In this document: positions 1-7,881 of the stretch, in pieces | Numbering within the stretch: the first letter of the stretch is position 1 | How the letters are laid out: every line of letters begins with the position of its first letter | NCBI RefSeq assembly: GCF_004564075.1 | Contig: NZ_CP038256.1 | Location: 1,674,001-1,738,000 of the forward strand | Length of the DNA stretch: 64,000 nucleotides | DNA from: Microbacterium sediminis | GTDB lineage: Bacteria; Actinomycetota; Actinomycetes; Actinomycetales; Microbacteriaceae | Reading direction: 5' to 3' | Position numbers and translations under genes: made by a program | The notes under the pieces: generated by a model | Database searches by the model: none | Told to the model about the DNA's origin: nothing | What the model saw: only the letters and a program-made list of their open reading frames with translations

Positions 1-903
1 CTCCACGCCCTTGGCGCGCGCGAGCTTGAGCATGGGCTCCACCGAGCCCAGCCCCTCGGCCGTCTGCTCCATGTGCGAGACGACGTCCTGCAGCGTGTAT
101 CCCTGGCCGAGCAGCCGGCCGGCCGTGTTGTTGCGGCTCAGCGGCGACTGGCACGTGGCGATCAGATCGCCCAGCCCCGCCAGACCGTGCATCGTCTCGG
201 CCTGGGCGCCGTACGCGACCGCGAAGTCGGTCATCTCCACGAGGCCGCGCGTGATGATCGACGCCTTCGTGTTCTCGCCGTAGCCGACGCCGTCGACGAT
301 GCCGATCGCGACGGCGATGAGGTTCTTGAGCACGCCGCCGAACTCCGTGCCGGCCACGTCGGTGTTGACGAACGTGCGGAAGTACGGGTTGGACGCCGTG
401 CGGGCGATCAGCTCCGCCGTCTCGAGGCTGGTCGACGACACCACGGCGGCCGTGGGCTGCTCGCGCGCGATCTCGAGCGCGAGGTTGGGGCCGCTGGCCA
501 CGGCGATGCGGTCCGGGTCGCAGCCCAGGACCTCCTCGATCACCTGGCTCATGCGCATGCCCGAGCGCTTCTCGACGCCCTTCATGAGGCTCACGATCGG
601 CGCGTCCGAGCGGGCCACGAGCGGCCGCAACTGCTTGAGCGCCTCGCGCGCGGTCTTGCTGGGCACCGACAGGTAGATCTGCTCGGCGCCCTCGACGGCC
701 TTGGCCAGGCGGTGGGTGGCGCGGATCGAGCGGGGCAGGTTGATGCCCGGCAGGTACTGCGAGTTGCGCTTGGCCTCGTCGATCTCGTGGGCCTGCTCGG
801 GGCGCCTGGCCCACATCGTCACGCGGGCGCCGCCGTCGGCGAGGACCTTGCCGAAGGTGGTGCCCCAGCTGCCGGCTCCGAGCACGGCGACCTTCGGGCC
901 CAT
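1..903 (-). CDS. gpsA: NAD(P)H-dependent glycerol-3-phosphate dehydrogenase, C-terminus cut by window edge
   Basis: Reduces dihydroxyacetone phosphate to sn-glycerol 3-phosphate, the backbone for phospholipids, in the cytoplasm. Seen: Rossmann loop GAGSWGT at residues 9-15, SGPNLA at 137-142 and the GVLKN segment with the catalytic lysine at about 193. Only 301 codons lie inside the window, so roughly the last 30 residues are missing past the left edge. Its ATG overlaps the TGA of the acyltransferase gene as TGATG. This suggests translational coupling of two consecutive steps of phosphatidic acid synthesis. Confidence 0.95.
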   Translation of the reverse strand, partial: MGPKVAVLGAGSWGTTFGKVLADGGARVTMWARRPEQAHEIDEAKRNSQYLPGINLPRSIRATHRLAKAVEGAEQIYLSVPSKTAREALKQLRPLVARSDAPIVSLMKGVEKRSGMRMSQVIEEVLGCDPDRIAVASGPNLALEIAREQPTAAVVSSTSLETAELIARTASNPYFRTFVNTDVAGTEFGGVLKNLIAVAIGIVDGVGYGENTKASIITRGLVEMTDFAVAYGAQAETMHGLAGLGDLIATCQSPLSRNNTAGRLLGQGYTLQDVVSHMEQTAEGLGSVEPMLKLARAKGVE

Positions 904-1643
904 CACATCCGTCCCGTCTCGGCTTGCCCGTGCTGGGCAGGGTCCCACCGCTGCTCGGGGGCCTTCTCACCCCGCAGCTCCTCCAGCAGCGCCGTGATGG
1001 CGGCCATGACGCGCTCGGTGCCCTCCTCGAGCGCCGCGCGCGACTGTGCGCGGTCGGCGAGGTCGGACAGGTCGACGGGGTCGCCCACGACGAACGTCAC
1101 GGGGCGGCGCGGGGGCCAGAGCTTGAGCTTGCCGTAGCGCGGCATGTACTGCTGCTCACCCCAGTGCGCGACGGGGATTACCGGGATCCCGCCGGCGAGG
1201 GCGATCCGCACCGCGCCCGCCTTGCCGCGCATCGGCCACAGGCCGGGATCGCGGGTGAGCGTGCCCTCGGGGTAGACGATCACGCCGCTGCGGTTCTCGA
1301 CGAGGACCTTGGCCTGCCGCAGCGCCTGCGAGCCCTGGTTGCCGCGGGCGACGGGCACCATGCCGGTGCCGCGCAGGGCCGCGCCGAGGACGGGCACGCG
1401 GAACAAGCTCTCCTTGGCGAGGAACCGCGGGAGCCGTCCGATCTTCCACGTCGCCACGGCCACCGTGAGCGGGTCGATCTCGCTGTGGTGGTTGGGCGCC
1501 ATCACGAACGCGCCGTCCGCGGGCAGCTTGTGTGCGTCGCGGATCTCGATCTTCGCGAACCAGCCGTACAGCGGCACGACCACGGCGGCGAGCACGCGGA
1601 AGACGGCCCCCGGCTTCCTGCGCTCCGGAGTCTTCGGCGCCAC
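903..1643 (-). CDS. plsC: 1-acyl-sn-glycerol-3-phosphate acyltransferase (PlsC family)
   Basis: Membrane-associated acyltransferase that probably esterifies lysophosphatidic acid to phosphatidic acid. At 246 residues it has the usual family length. The catalytic HX4D motif is at residues 51-57 (NHHSEID) and the substrate-binding PEGT motif at 125-128. A hydrophobic N-terminal stretch (about 14-30) may anchor it. It sits 2 bases after murA and overlaps gpsA, so murA, plsC and gpsA look like one transcription unit for cell envelope precursors. The acyl donor and exact position specificity cannot be read from sequence. Confidence 0.9.
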   Translation of the reverse strand: MAPKTPERRKPGAVFRVLAAVVVPLYGWFAKIEIRDAHKLPADGAFVMAPNHHSEIDPLTVAVATWKIGRLPRFLAKESLFRVPVLGAALRGTGMVPVARGNQGSQALRQAKVLVENRSGVIVYPEGTLTRDPGLWPMRGKAGAVRIALAGGIPVIPVAHWGEQQYMPRYGKLKLWPPRRPVTFVVGDPVDLSDLADRAQSRAALEEGTERVMAAITALLEELRGEKAPEQRWDPAQHGQAETGRM

Positions 1644-1645
1644 GC

Positions 1646-3004
1646 TCAGCCCACGACGTCGAAGTCGGCGCCGAGGGCGCGCAGCTTGTCCAGGAACCGC
1701 TCGTAGCCGCGGCTGAGCAGGCGGATCCCGGTGACGCGCGAGGTGCCGGTGGCGGCGAGGGCGGCGATCACGTAGGCGTAGCCGCCGCGCAGGTCGGGCA
1801 CGACGATGTCGGCGCCGTGCAGCGGCGTGGGGCCGTTGATGACGGCGGCCTGCTCGAGCTCGCGGCGAGGCACGCGGCGCTTGGGGTCGGCGATGCCGTG
1901 CGGGTGCACGACGATGTCGGCGCCCATCTGCACGAGCGCCTTGGTGAAGCCCAGGCGGTTCTCGTAGACCGTCTCGTGCACCACCGAGGTGCCCTCGGCC
2001 TGGGTGAGGGCGACGATCAGCGGCTGCTGCCAGTCGGTCATGAAGCCGGGGTGCACGTCGGTCTCGACCATGACGGGCTTGAGCGGCTTCTCACCGCGGC
2101 GGAACGTGATGCCCTCGTCGGTGATGTCGAAGTCGCCGCCGACCTTGCGGAACACGTTGAGGAAGGTCAGCAGCTCGTACTGGCGCGCGCCCTTGACGAA
2201 GATCTCGCCGTCGGTCACGAGCGCGGCGCACGCCCACGACACGGCCTCGTTGCGGTCGAACAGGCTGCGGTGGTCGTAGCCGCGCAGCTCCTCGACGCCC
2301 TCGATGAAGATGACGCGGTTGGGCTCGTAGGAGATGATCGCGCCCATCTTCTGCAGCACGCCGATGAGATCCATGATCTCCGGCTCGATCGCCGCGTTGC
2401 GCAGCTCCGTGACGCCCTTCGCCTTGACGGCCGTGAGCAGCACCTGCTCGGTCGCGCCGACGCTCGGGTACGGCAGCTCGATCGTGGCACCGTGCAGGCC
2501 CTCGGGGGCCGACAGGCGGATGCCGCTGGGCTGCTTGTCGACGATCGCGCCGAACTTGCGCAGCGCGTCGAGGTGGAAGTCGATCGGGCGGTCGCCGATG
2601 CGGCAGCCGCCGAGGTCGGGGATGAACGCCTGACCCAGCAGGTGCAGCAGCGGACCGCAGAAGAGGATCGGGATGCGCGACGAGCCGGCGTGCGCGTCGA
2701 TCTCGTCGAACGTCGCGGACTTGGCGCCGGCCGGGTCGAGCACGAGCGATCCGGGCTCCTCGCCCGGCGTCACGTGCACGCCGTGCACCTCGAGCAGCGA
2801 GCGGACGACCTCCACGTCGCGGATGTCCGGCACGTCGCGCAGGATGCTGGGGGTCTCACCGAGCAGCGAGGCGACCATCGCCTTGGTGGCGAGGTTCTTC
2901 GCGCCGCGGACGTCCACCTGACCCTTCAGGGGGTGCCCGCCGCGGATCTCGATGATGTCAGCGTCGACGCGCTGGCTGGGCTCCGTGGTGCCGAGAAGAG
3001 TCAT
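1646..3004 (-). CDS. murA: UDP-N-acetylglucosamine 1-carboxyvinyltransferase
   Basis: First committed step of peptidoglycan synthesis: transfers enolpyruvate from PEP to UDP-GlcNAc in the cytoplasm. At 452 residues it is slightly longer than the usual ~420, with an N-terminal tail of about 15 residues. The conserved lysine-asparagine pair is at 36-37 (GAKN) and the active-site cysteine at 134 (GGCRIG), the residue that fosfomycin alkylates in other MurA enzymes, so it is not a Cys-to-Asp resistant type. Overall it is rather divergent from the textbook sequence (GAKNLATK instead of GAKNAALP). It lies between leuD and plsC on the same strand. Confidence 0.93.
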   Translation of the reverse strand: MTLLGTTEPSQRVDADIIEIRGGHPLKGQVDVRGAKNLATKAMVASLLGETPSILRDVPDIRDVEVVRSLLEVHGVHVTPGEEPGSLVLDPAGAKSATFDEIDAHAGSSRIPILFCGPLLHLLGQAFIPDLGGCRIGDRPIDFHLDALRKFGAIVDKQPSGIRLSAPEGLHGATIELPYPSVGATEQVLLTAVKAKGVTELRNAAIEPEIMDLIGVLQKMGAIISYEPNRVIFIEGVEELRGYDHRSLFDRNEAVSWACAALVTDGEIFVKGARQYELLTFLNVFRKVGGDFDITDEGITFRRGEKPLKPVMVETDVHPGFMTDWQQPLIVALTQAEGTSVVHETVYENRLGFTKALVQMGADIVVHPHGIADPKRRVPRRELEQAAVINGPTPLHGADIVVPDLRGGYAYVIAALAATGTSRVTGIRLLSRGYERFLDKLRALGADFDVVG

Positions 3005-3088
3005 GGTGCAGGTGGCCTCACATCGTCGGGGCGGCTGGTTACCGCCGTTCGGGGGCCGTCTGCCCCGTTCGGGGGCCTCCGGCCGGGC

Positions 3089-3685
3089 TCACGTCACCGG
3101 GAGGGTGCGTGGCCGCCACGCCTCGCGGCGGGCCTCGAACTGCGTGATCGCATCTGCCTCGCGCAGCGCGAGCCCGATGTCGTCGAGCCCTTCGAGGAGC
3201 CGCCACCTAGTGTAATCGTCGATCTCGAACGGGGCCGTGAAGTCGCCGACAGCGGCGGTGCGCGTCGTCAGATCCACCGTCATCTCCACGCCCGGCTGCG
3301 CGTCGATCGCCGCCCAGATGCGGTGCAGGTCGCCCTCCGAGACGATGCCCGTGACGAGGCCCTGCTTGCCCGAGTTGCCGCGGAAGATGTCGGCGAACTT
3401 CGGGCTCAGCACCACGCGGAACCCGTAGTCGCGCAACGCCCACACCGCGTGCTCGCGGCTCGAGCCGGTGCCGAAGTCCGGCCCGGCCACGAGGATCGAC
3501 GCGCCGCGGAACGGCTCCTGGTTCAGCACGAACTCGGGGTCCTGGCGCCAGCCGTGGAAGAGGGCGTCCTCGAAGCCGGTCTTCGTGACGCGCTTGAGGA
3601 ACACCGCCGGGATGATCTGGTCCGTGTCGACGTTGGAGCGCTTCAGAGGTGCGGCCACGCCGGTGTGCGTCGTGAACTTCTCCAT
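3089..3685 (-). CDS. leuD: 3-isopropylmalate dehydratase small subunit
   Basis: Swivelling-domain partner of LeuC in the isomerisation of 2-isopropylmalate to 3-isopropylmalate (leucine synthesis, cytoplasm). At 198 residues it has the family length. Seen: [10 protein letters not shown] near residues 18-27, and the [13 protein letters not shown] segment near 72, which is the substrate-recognition loop of the small subunit. The gene starts one base after the leuC stop, so the two subunits are made from one message. An 84-bp gap separates it from murA. Confidence 0.95.
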   Translation of the reverse strand: MEKFTTHTGVAAPLKRSNVDTDQIIPAVFLKRVTKTGFEDALFHGWRQDPEFVLNQEPFRGASILVAGPDFGTGSSREHAVWALRDYGFRVVLSPKFADIFRGNSGKQGLVTGIVSEGDLHRIWAAIDAQPGVEMTVDLTTRTAAVGDFTAPFEIDDYTRWRLLEGLDDIGLALREADAITQFEARREAWRPRTLPVT

Positions 3686-3686
3686 G

Positions 3687-5150
3687 TCAGGCCTCCTGTC
3701 CCGCGAACGCCGGCGCGTCGAGCGGGGCGAGATCCGCCGGTCCCGACAGCGTGCCCCGCACGGCCGTGGCGGCGGCCACGAGCGGCGAGACCAGGTGGGT
3801 GCGGCCGCCCTTGCCCTGGCGTCCCTCGAAGTTGCGGTTGCTCGTCGAGGCGCAGCGCTCCCCCGGTGCGAGCTGGTCGGGGTTCATGCCCAGGCACATG
3901 GAGCAGCCGGCGAAGCGCCACTCGCCGCCGAACTCCTCGACGATCTTGTCGATCCCCTCGGCCTCCGCCTCCAGGCGCACCCGGGCGGAGCCGGGCACGA
4001 CCATGACGCGCACGCCCTCGGCCTTCCTGCGGCCCTTGATGATCGACGCGAACGCGCGCAGATCCTCGATCCGGCTGTTCGTGCACGAGCCCATGAAGAC
4101 CGCGTCGACGGCGATCTCCTTCATCGGCGTGCCCGGGGCGAGGTCCATGTACTCCAGCGCGCGCTCGGCGGCCTTGCGCTCGCCCTCGTCCTCGATCGCC
4201 GCCGGGTCGGGCACGCGGTCGCCCAGGTTCACGCCCTGGCCGGGGTTGGTGCCCCACGTGACGAACGGCTCCAGCTCGTTCGCGTCGATGAAGATCTCGG
4301 CGTCGAACACCGCGCCCTCGTCGGTGGGCAGCGTCTTCCAGTACGCCACGGCCTCGTCCCAGTCGGCGCCCTGCGGCGCGTGGGGGCGGCCCTTGAGGTA
4401 CGCGAACGTCGTCTCGTCCGGGGCGACCATGCCCGCGCGCGCGCCGGCCTCGATCGACATGTTGCAGATCGTCATGCGCCCCTCCATCGAGAGGGAGCGG
4501 ATCGCGCTGCCGCGGTACTCGAGCACGTAGCCCTGCCCGCCGCCGGTGCCGATCTTGGCGATGACCGCGAGGATGATGTCCTTCGCCGTCACGCCCGGCT
4601 TCAGCTCGCCCTCGACGGTGATCGCCATCGTCTTGAACGGCTTCAGCGGCAGGGTCTGCGTGGCCAGGACGTGCTCGACCTCGCTCGTGCCGATGCCGAA
4701 GGCCATGGCGCCGAACGCGCCGTGCGTGGAGGTGTGGCTGTCGCCGCACACCACGGTGATCCCGGGCATGGTCAGTCCGAGCTGCGGGCCGACGACGTGC
4801 ACGATGCCCTGCTCGGCGTCGCCCAGCGAGTGCAGGCGGATGCCGAACTCGGCGGCGTTGCGGCGCAGCGTCTCGATCTGGGTGCGGCTGGTGAGGTCGG
4901 CGATCGGCTTGTCGATATCGAGCGTCGGGGTGTTGTGGTCCTCGGTCGCGATCGTCAGGTCGGGGCGGCGCACCGGGCGGCCCTCGGCGCGCAGGCCGTC
5001 GAACGCCTGGGGGCTGGTGACCTCGTGGACCAGGTGGAGATCGATGTAGATCAGGTCGGGCTGACCGTTCTCGCCCTTGGACACCACGTGGGCGTCCCAG
5101 ACCTTCTCGGCCAGCGTGCGGGGGTGCTCGGGGATGTGTGCAGTCGTCAT
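3687..5150 (-). CDS. leuC: 3-isopropylmalate dehydratase large subunit
   Basis: [4Fe-4S] aconitase-family subunit of isopropylmalate isomerase; acts with LeuD. At 487 residues it has the usual length. The three cluster-ligand cysteines are visible at 356 (MGSCTNS), 416 and 419 (CSMC), and the [13 protein letters not shown] block is at 135-147. The start is an ATG preceded by a weak GGAA sequence. Upstream lies a leader ORF with four Leu codons and a segment that can pair with the region next to the leuC ribosome binding site, which suggests leucine-dependent control. No IclR-type regulator (LtbR/NdgR) is divergently placed, unlike in many actinobacteria. Confidence 0.96.
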   Translation of the reverse strand: MTTAHIPEHPRTLAEKVWDAHVVSKGENGQPDLIYIDLHLVHEVTSPQAFDGLRAEGRPVRRPDLTIATEDHNTPTLDIDKPIADLTSRTQIETLRRNAAEFGIRLHSLGDAEQGIVHVVGPQLGLTMPGITVVCGDSHTSTHGAFGAMAFGIGTSEVEHVLATQTLPLKPFKTMAITVEGELKPGVTAKDIILAVIAKIGTGGGQGYVLEYRGSAIRSLSMEGRMTICNMSIEAGARAGMVAPDETTFAYLKGRPHAPQGADWDEAVAYWKTLPTDEGAVFDAEIFIDANELEPFVTWGTNPGQGVNLGDRVPDPAAIEDEGERKAAERALEYMDLAPGTPMKEIAVDAVFMGSCTNSRIEDLRAFASIIKGRRKAEGVRVMVVPGSARVRLEAEAEGIDKIVEEFGGEWRFAGCSMCLGMNPDQLAPGERCASTSNRNFEGRQGKGGRTHLVSPLVAAATAVRGTLSGPADLAPLDAPAFAGQEA

Positions 5151-5162
5151 GTCATTCCGGGT

Positions 5163-5223
5163 GTCGTCGTCGGATCGGGCGCATCACGTGACTCCGCGAC
5201 GAGCCTGGCCCTAGGACGACGAC
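5163..5223 (-). promoter_or_regulatory. Candidate attenuator pairing between leader ORF and leuC ribosome binding site
   Basis: GTCGTCGTC (minus strand, 5223-5215, within the leader ORF Ser codons) is perfectly complementary to GACGACGAC (5171-5163), which ends 12 bases before the leuC ATG. A ribosome moving through or stalled in the leader would alter this 9-bp helix beside the leuC initiation site. No U-tract terminator is visible here, so control of translation is more likely than of termination. A small TCACGTGA palindrome (5184-5191) lies in the loop. Confidence 0.5.
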
Positions 5224-5258
5224 TCGGCGCGGCGGAGAAGAAGAAGCACCGCTCGCAT
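5211..5258 (-). CDS. leuL: Putative leucine leader peptide upstream of leuCD
   Basis: A 15-codon frame encoding MRAVLLLLRRAESSS, ending in TAG 60 bases before leuC. Four consecutive leucine codons (CTT CTT CTT CTC) use a rare A/T-ending choice in a genome that strongly prefers CTG and CTC. A TACGCT hexamer sits 7 bases before the ATG, so the leader would start a leaderless transcript. The three Ser codons lie in a GTCGTCGTC stretch complementary over 9 bases to a segment just before the leuC start. Leader-peptide attenuation is inferred; the direction of the switch cannot be settled by eye. Confidence 0.7.
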   Translation of the reverse strand: MRAVLLLLRRAESSS

Positions 5259-5313
5259 GTGGGCCAGCGTAGCACTCTGTCACCGCAATGCCCGTTTCGC
5301 GCACATCGTGCAC

Positions 5314-5363
5314 AGAAAACGCCGAAGCGGGACCCCACTCGTTGAGCAGGATCCCGCTTCGGC
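5314..5363 (-). terminator. Intrinsic terminator after terC
   Basis: Perfect 12-bp arms (plus-strand positions 5321-5332 and 5352-5363) around a 19-base loop, followed on the minus strand by CGTTTTC. It lies directly downstream of the terC stop and upstream of the leuC leader region, so it should separate the two units. Confidence 0.75.
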
Positions 5364-5374
5364 TGTGCGAAATG

Positions 5375-6451
5375 TCAGCGCTCGTTGTGCTTGCGCGTCT
5401 CCTCCGAGAACGCCGGCTCGTCGTCGGCCGACTCGAACGACACGGGCCCGGCAGCCGGCGCGTCGCCCGCCGGGGCGCGCCGAGCCTCGACGGCGTTGGC
5501 CACGAGGCTGGCGATCGTCGCGACGACGATCGAGGCGATGATGACGCCGAGCGACGCCCAGTTGCTGATCTCCGGAGCCCAGTCGACGTGGTCTCCGCCG
5601 TTGATGAAGGGCAGCTCGTTCACGTGCAGGGCGTGCAGGAACAGCTTCACGCCGATGAAGGCCAGGATGAACGCGACGCCGTACTTGAGATAGCGCAGGC
5701 GGTCGAGCAGATCGCCCAGCAGGAAGTACAGCTGCCGCAGACCCATGAGCGCGAACAGGTTGGCGGCGAAGACGAGGAACGGCTCCTGCGTGATGCCGAA
5801 GATCGCGGGGATCGAGTCGATCGCGAAGATGAGGTCGGTCACGCCGATCGAGACGAACACGATGACCATCGGCGTGAGGATCTTCTTGCCGTCGACGACA
5901 GTGCGCAGCTTGGCGCCGTCGTACTCGTCGTGGATCGGGATGAACCGGCGCAGCACGCGCACGATGAAGCTCTCGGCGTTCGCCTCCTCCTGATGCTCGT
6001 TCTCGAACACCTGACGGGCCGCCGTGTAGACGAGGAACGCGCCGAAGATGTAGAAGATCCAGCTGAAGTTCTCGATCAGCGCGGCGCCGAGCAGGATGAA
6101 CGCGGCGCGCAGCACGAGCGCGATGATGATGCCCACCATCAGCACCTCCTGCTGGTAGCGGCGGGGCACCGAGAACTGCGTCATGATCAGCACGAAGACG
6201 AAAAGGTTGTCGATCGAGAGGCTGTACTCGGTCAGCCATCCGCTCACGAACTGCACCGCGTGCTCGCTGTCGCCGATGAGCCACAGCACCACGGCGAACA
6301 CGAGCGCGAGGGTCACGTAGAACGCGACCCACAGCGCCGATTCCTTGGTGGAGGGGATGTGCGGCCGCTTCAGGATCAGCAGCAGGTCGGCGATGAGGAT
6401 CACCGTCAGCACGACGAGCGAGCCGATCTGGAACCAGACAGGAATGTCCAA
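5375..6451 (-). CDS. terC: TerC-family integral membrane protein (probable manganese exporter)
   Basis: Polytopic protein of 358 residues with about nine membrane segments and the TerC signature including the SLSIDNLFVFVLIM helix near residues 78-91, plus a charged C-terminal tail. TerC/Alx proteins exchange metal ions, mainly Mn2+, across the membrane. The start is TTG at 6451, chosen because a GAAAGG ribosome binding site lies 9-14 bases upstream and the frame has no earlier start. The gene is preceded by a yybP-ykoY riboswitch, which supports a manganese role rather than tellurite resistance. Monocistronic, with its own terminator. Confidence 0.9.
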   Translation of the reverse strand: MDIPVWFQIGSLVVLTVILIADLLLILKRPHIPSTKESALWVAFYVTLALVFAVVLWLIGDSEHAVQFVSGWLTEYSLSIDNLFVFVLIMTQFSVPRRYQQEVLMVGIIIALVLRAAFILLGAALIENFSWIFYIFGAFLVYTAARQVFENEHQEEANAESFIVRVLRRFIPIHDEYDGAKLRTVVDGKKILTPMVIVFVSIGVTDLIFAIDSIPAIFGITQEPFLVFAANLFALMGLRQLYFLLGDLLDRLRYLKYGVAFILAFIGVKLFLHALHVNELPFINGGDHVDWAPEISNWASLGVIIASIVVATIASLVANAVEARRAPAGDAPAAGPVSFESADDEPAFSEETRKHNER

Positions 6452-6462
6452 GGGCGGAATGC

Positions 6463-6582
6463 CTTTCGGAGGGGACGACGGAATCCGAAAGTCTCTCCCC
6501 CGCGACGATCGCGGTGCGCAACCGGAGCCGCTTCATCGGGGCTCGTGATGACGAGTGCGCGCTGACGGGATACTCCCTCTCG
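6463..6582 (-). ncRNA. yybP-ykoY manganese riboswitch controlling terC
   Basis: On the minus strand the leader shows the hallmark GAGGGAGTATCCC near 6580-6566, CGTCATCACG near 6552-6543 and GGGGGAGAGACTTTC towards the 3' end, as in actinobacterial yybP-ykoY aptamers. P1 pairs CGAGAG (6582-6577) with CTTTCG (6491-6486). The same CTTTCGGA (6491-6484) can instead pair with TCCGAAAG (6470-6463), which contains the GAAAGG ribosome binding site of terC. The two helices exclude each other. Mn2+ binding should therefore free the site and turn terC on. Assignment from memory of the consensus, not a covariance search. Confidence 0.82.
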
Positions 6583-6661
6583 CACCTCCAGGGTATCGCG
6601 CGCGCGGACCCTTCCCGGCCGCGCGCCCCCGCGGCGCCCCGATGCCCGTCCCGGATCGAGA

Positions 6662-6714
6662 AGGTGTGAGAAAGGGCGGTTTCGGATCGCCCGATCCGAC
6701 CACTTCTCATACCT
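6662..6714. repeat. 53-bp imperfect palindrome upstream of the terC leader
   Basis: Outer arms AGGTGTGAGAA (6662-6672) and TTCTCATACCT (6704-6714) match with one mismatch; an inner CGGATCG-CC-CGATCCG palindrome (6683-6698) sits between them. It lies between the tRNA-Glu terminator and the riboswitch, in the expected terC promoter zone. It could be an operator, or a copy of a dispersed palindromic repeat. No other copy is seen in this window. Confidence 0.5.
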
Positions 6715-6738
6715 CTGCGGCGGCGCGGCGGGAACGAG

Positions 6739-6770
6739 AAAACCCCCGGTTCCAAGGAACCGGGGGTTTT
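6739..6770 (-). terminator. Intrinsic terminator after tRNA-Glu
   Basis: Fifteen-base arms, AAAACCCCCGGTTCC (6739-6753) and its complement (6756-6770), separated by two bases, ending in TTTT on the minus strand. It follows the tRNA 3' end by 8 bases. The arms carry A runs on one side and T runs on the other, so it may work in both directions. Confidence 0.85.
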
Positions 6771-6778
6771 CTGAACGG

Positions 6779-6851
6779 TGACCCCAGCGGGATTCGAACC
6801 CGCGTTACCGCCGTGAGAGGGCGGCGTACTAGGCCGCTATACGATGGGGCC
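6779..6851 (-). tRNA. tRNA-Glu (anticodon CTC)
   Basis: A 73-nt cloverleaf on the minus strand. The acceptor GGCCCCA pairs with TGGGGTC, followed by discriminator A. The anticodon stem CCGCC/GGCGG holds the loop CTCTCAC with anticodon CUC, and the T arm reads GCGGGTTCGAATCCCGC. CCA is not encoded. It lies near tRNA-Gln and gltX, as in other actinobacteria. Confidence 0.97.
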
Positions 6852-7018
6852 GTTCTTGAGTTGTTTTCGTTGCCTCCGTCACCGGGGCAACTAGAAGAGT
6901 ATGCCACGAGTTCGACGGTCCGAACAAATCGAGACGGTCCCCTCGCGCCGCCCGCGCGTGTCGCGCCGGGTGGAGGGTTTCCGAGCCGGCGCGCGGGCCG
7001 CGGTGGTTGGATGAGCGT

Positions 7019-7654
7019 ATGCGCGTCACGAAGCACGAACACGCCACCCTCCGCCTGCACGACCAGGGCGACACCCTCGTGGTCGATCCGGGGAGCTTCA
7101 CCACCCCGCTCGATGCCCTGCACGATCTCGTCGGCGTCGTCATCACGCACGAGCACCGCGATCACTGGACGCCCGCCCAGCTGGATCACCTCGCGCAGGT
7201 CGCGCCCCGCGTGCCCATCTACGCGCCGCAGGGCGTGGCCGACGCCGCCGAGGGCTACGACATCACCGTGGTCGCGCCCGGCGACACCGTGACGGTCGGC
7301 GCGTTCACGCTGCGCTTCTTCGGCGGCGTGCACGCGCAGATCCACGAGAGCATCCCGCTCGTCGACAACGTGGGCGTCATGATCAACGATCGCCTGTACT
7401 ACCCGGGCGACTCGTTCGCGGTGCCCGACGCGAAGGTCCCCGTGCTGGCCGCGCCGATCGGCGCGCCGTGGCTCAAGCTCGGCGAGGCGATGGACTTCGT
7501 CCTGGCCGTGGCGCCGGAGCGGGCCTTCCCCACCCACGACATGACGCTGTCCGTCTCGGCGCGCACCATGCACGCCTCGCGCCTGGCGTGGGCGGCCGAG
7601 CAGAACGGCGGCGAGCTGGTCGACCTCGCCCCCGGCGACGAGCTGGACGTCTGA
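7019..7654 (+). CDS. Metallo-beta-lactamase-fold hydrolase
   Basis: A 211-residue protein with the metal-binding HxHxDH motif (THEHRDHW) near residues 43-50. It is of the small UlaG-like type of L-ascorbate-6-phosphate lactonase and related metal-dependent hydrolases; the substrate is unknown. The ATG at 7019 is preferred over a TTG at 7007 because the family normally begins close to the first strand (RVTKHEHATL) and GGATGAG lies just upstream. A small membrane protein gene follows 3 bases later, so the pair may be cotranscribed. Confidence 0.8.
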   Translation: MRVTKHEHATLRLHDQGDTLVVDPGSFTTPLDALHDLVGVVITHEHRDHWTPAQLDHLAQVAPRVPIYAPQGVADAAEGYDITVVAPGDTVTVGAFTLRFFGGVHAQIHESIPLVDNVGVMINDRLYYPGDSFAVPDAKVPVLAAPIGAPWLKLGEAMDFVLAVAPERAFPTHDMTLSVSARTMHASRLAWAAEQNGGELVDLAPGDELDV

Positions 7655-7657
7655 GCC

Positions 7658-7879
7658 GTGGAGAACTTCCTCGCCCTGCTGCTGCTCGTCAACGCGGCGT
7701 TCAACGTGATCGTCTGGCCGCGCTTCTGGAAGCGGGTCTCGGATGATCCGCGCGCCCGCGACGAGAGCGGCCGCCCGACGCGCTTCCTCACGGTGCACGC
7801 GATCCTCATCGGACTCGCGCTGCTCCTGGCCCTCGGCTCGGCCCTCGCCGGCGGCGCGGTGCTGATCGGCTGGCGCTGA
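7658..7879 (+). CDS. Small two-helix membrane protein, SCO4848-like
   Basis: A 73-residue protein starting at GTG with two hydrophobic segments (about residues 3-20 and 46-70). The conserved layout in the middle (VIVWPRFWKRVSDDP, then FLTVHAILIGLALLLALG) matches the actinobacterial SCO4848 membrane family as I recall it. No function is known for that family. It lies 3 bases after the metallo-beta-lactamase-fold gene. Confidence 0.7.
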   Translation: MENFLALLLLVNAAFNVIVWPRFWKRVSDDPRARDESGRPTRFLTVHAILIGLALLLALGSALAGGAVLIGWR

Positions 7880-7881
7880 GC

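Noticed and set aside
1532..4006. Very long open frame on the plus strand opposite murA, leuD and leuC (over 800 codons)
   Set aside because: Arg/Ala/Asp-rich translation without any domain, exactly opposite conserved genes; a by-product of strong GC bias at third positions.
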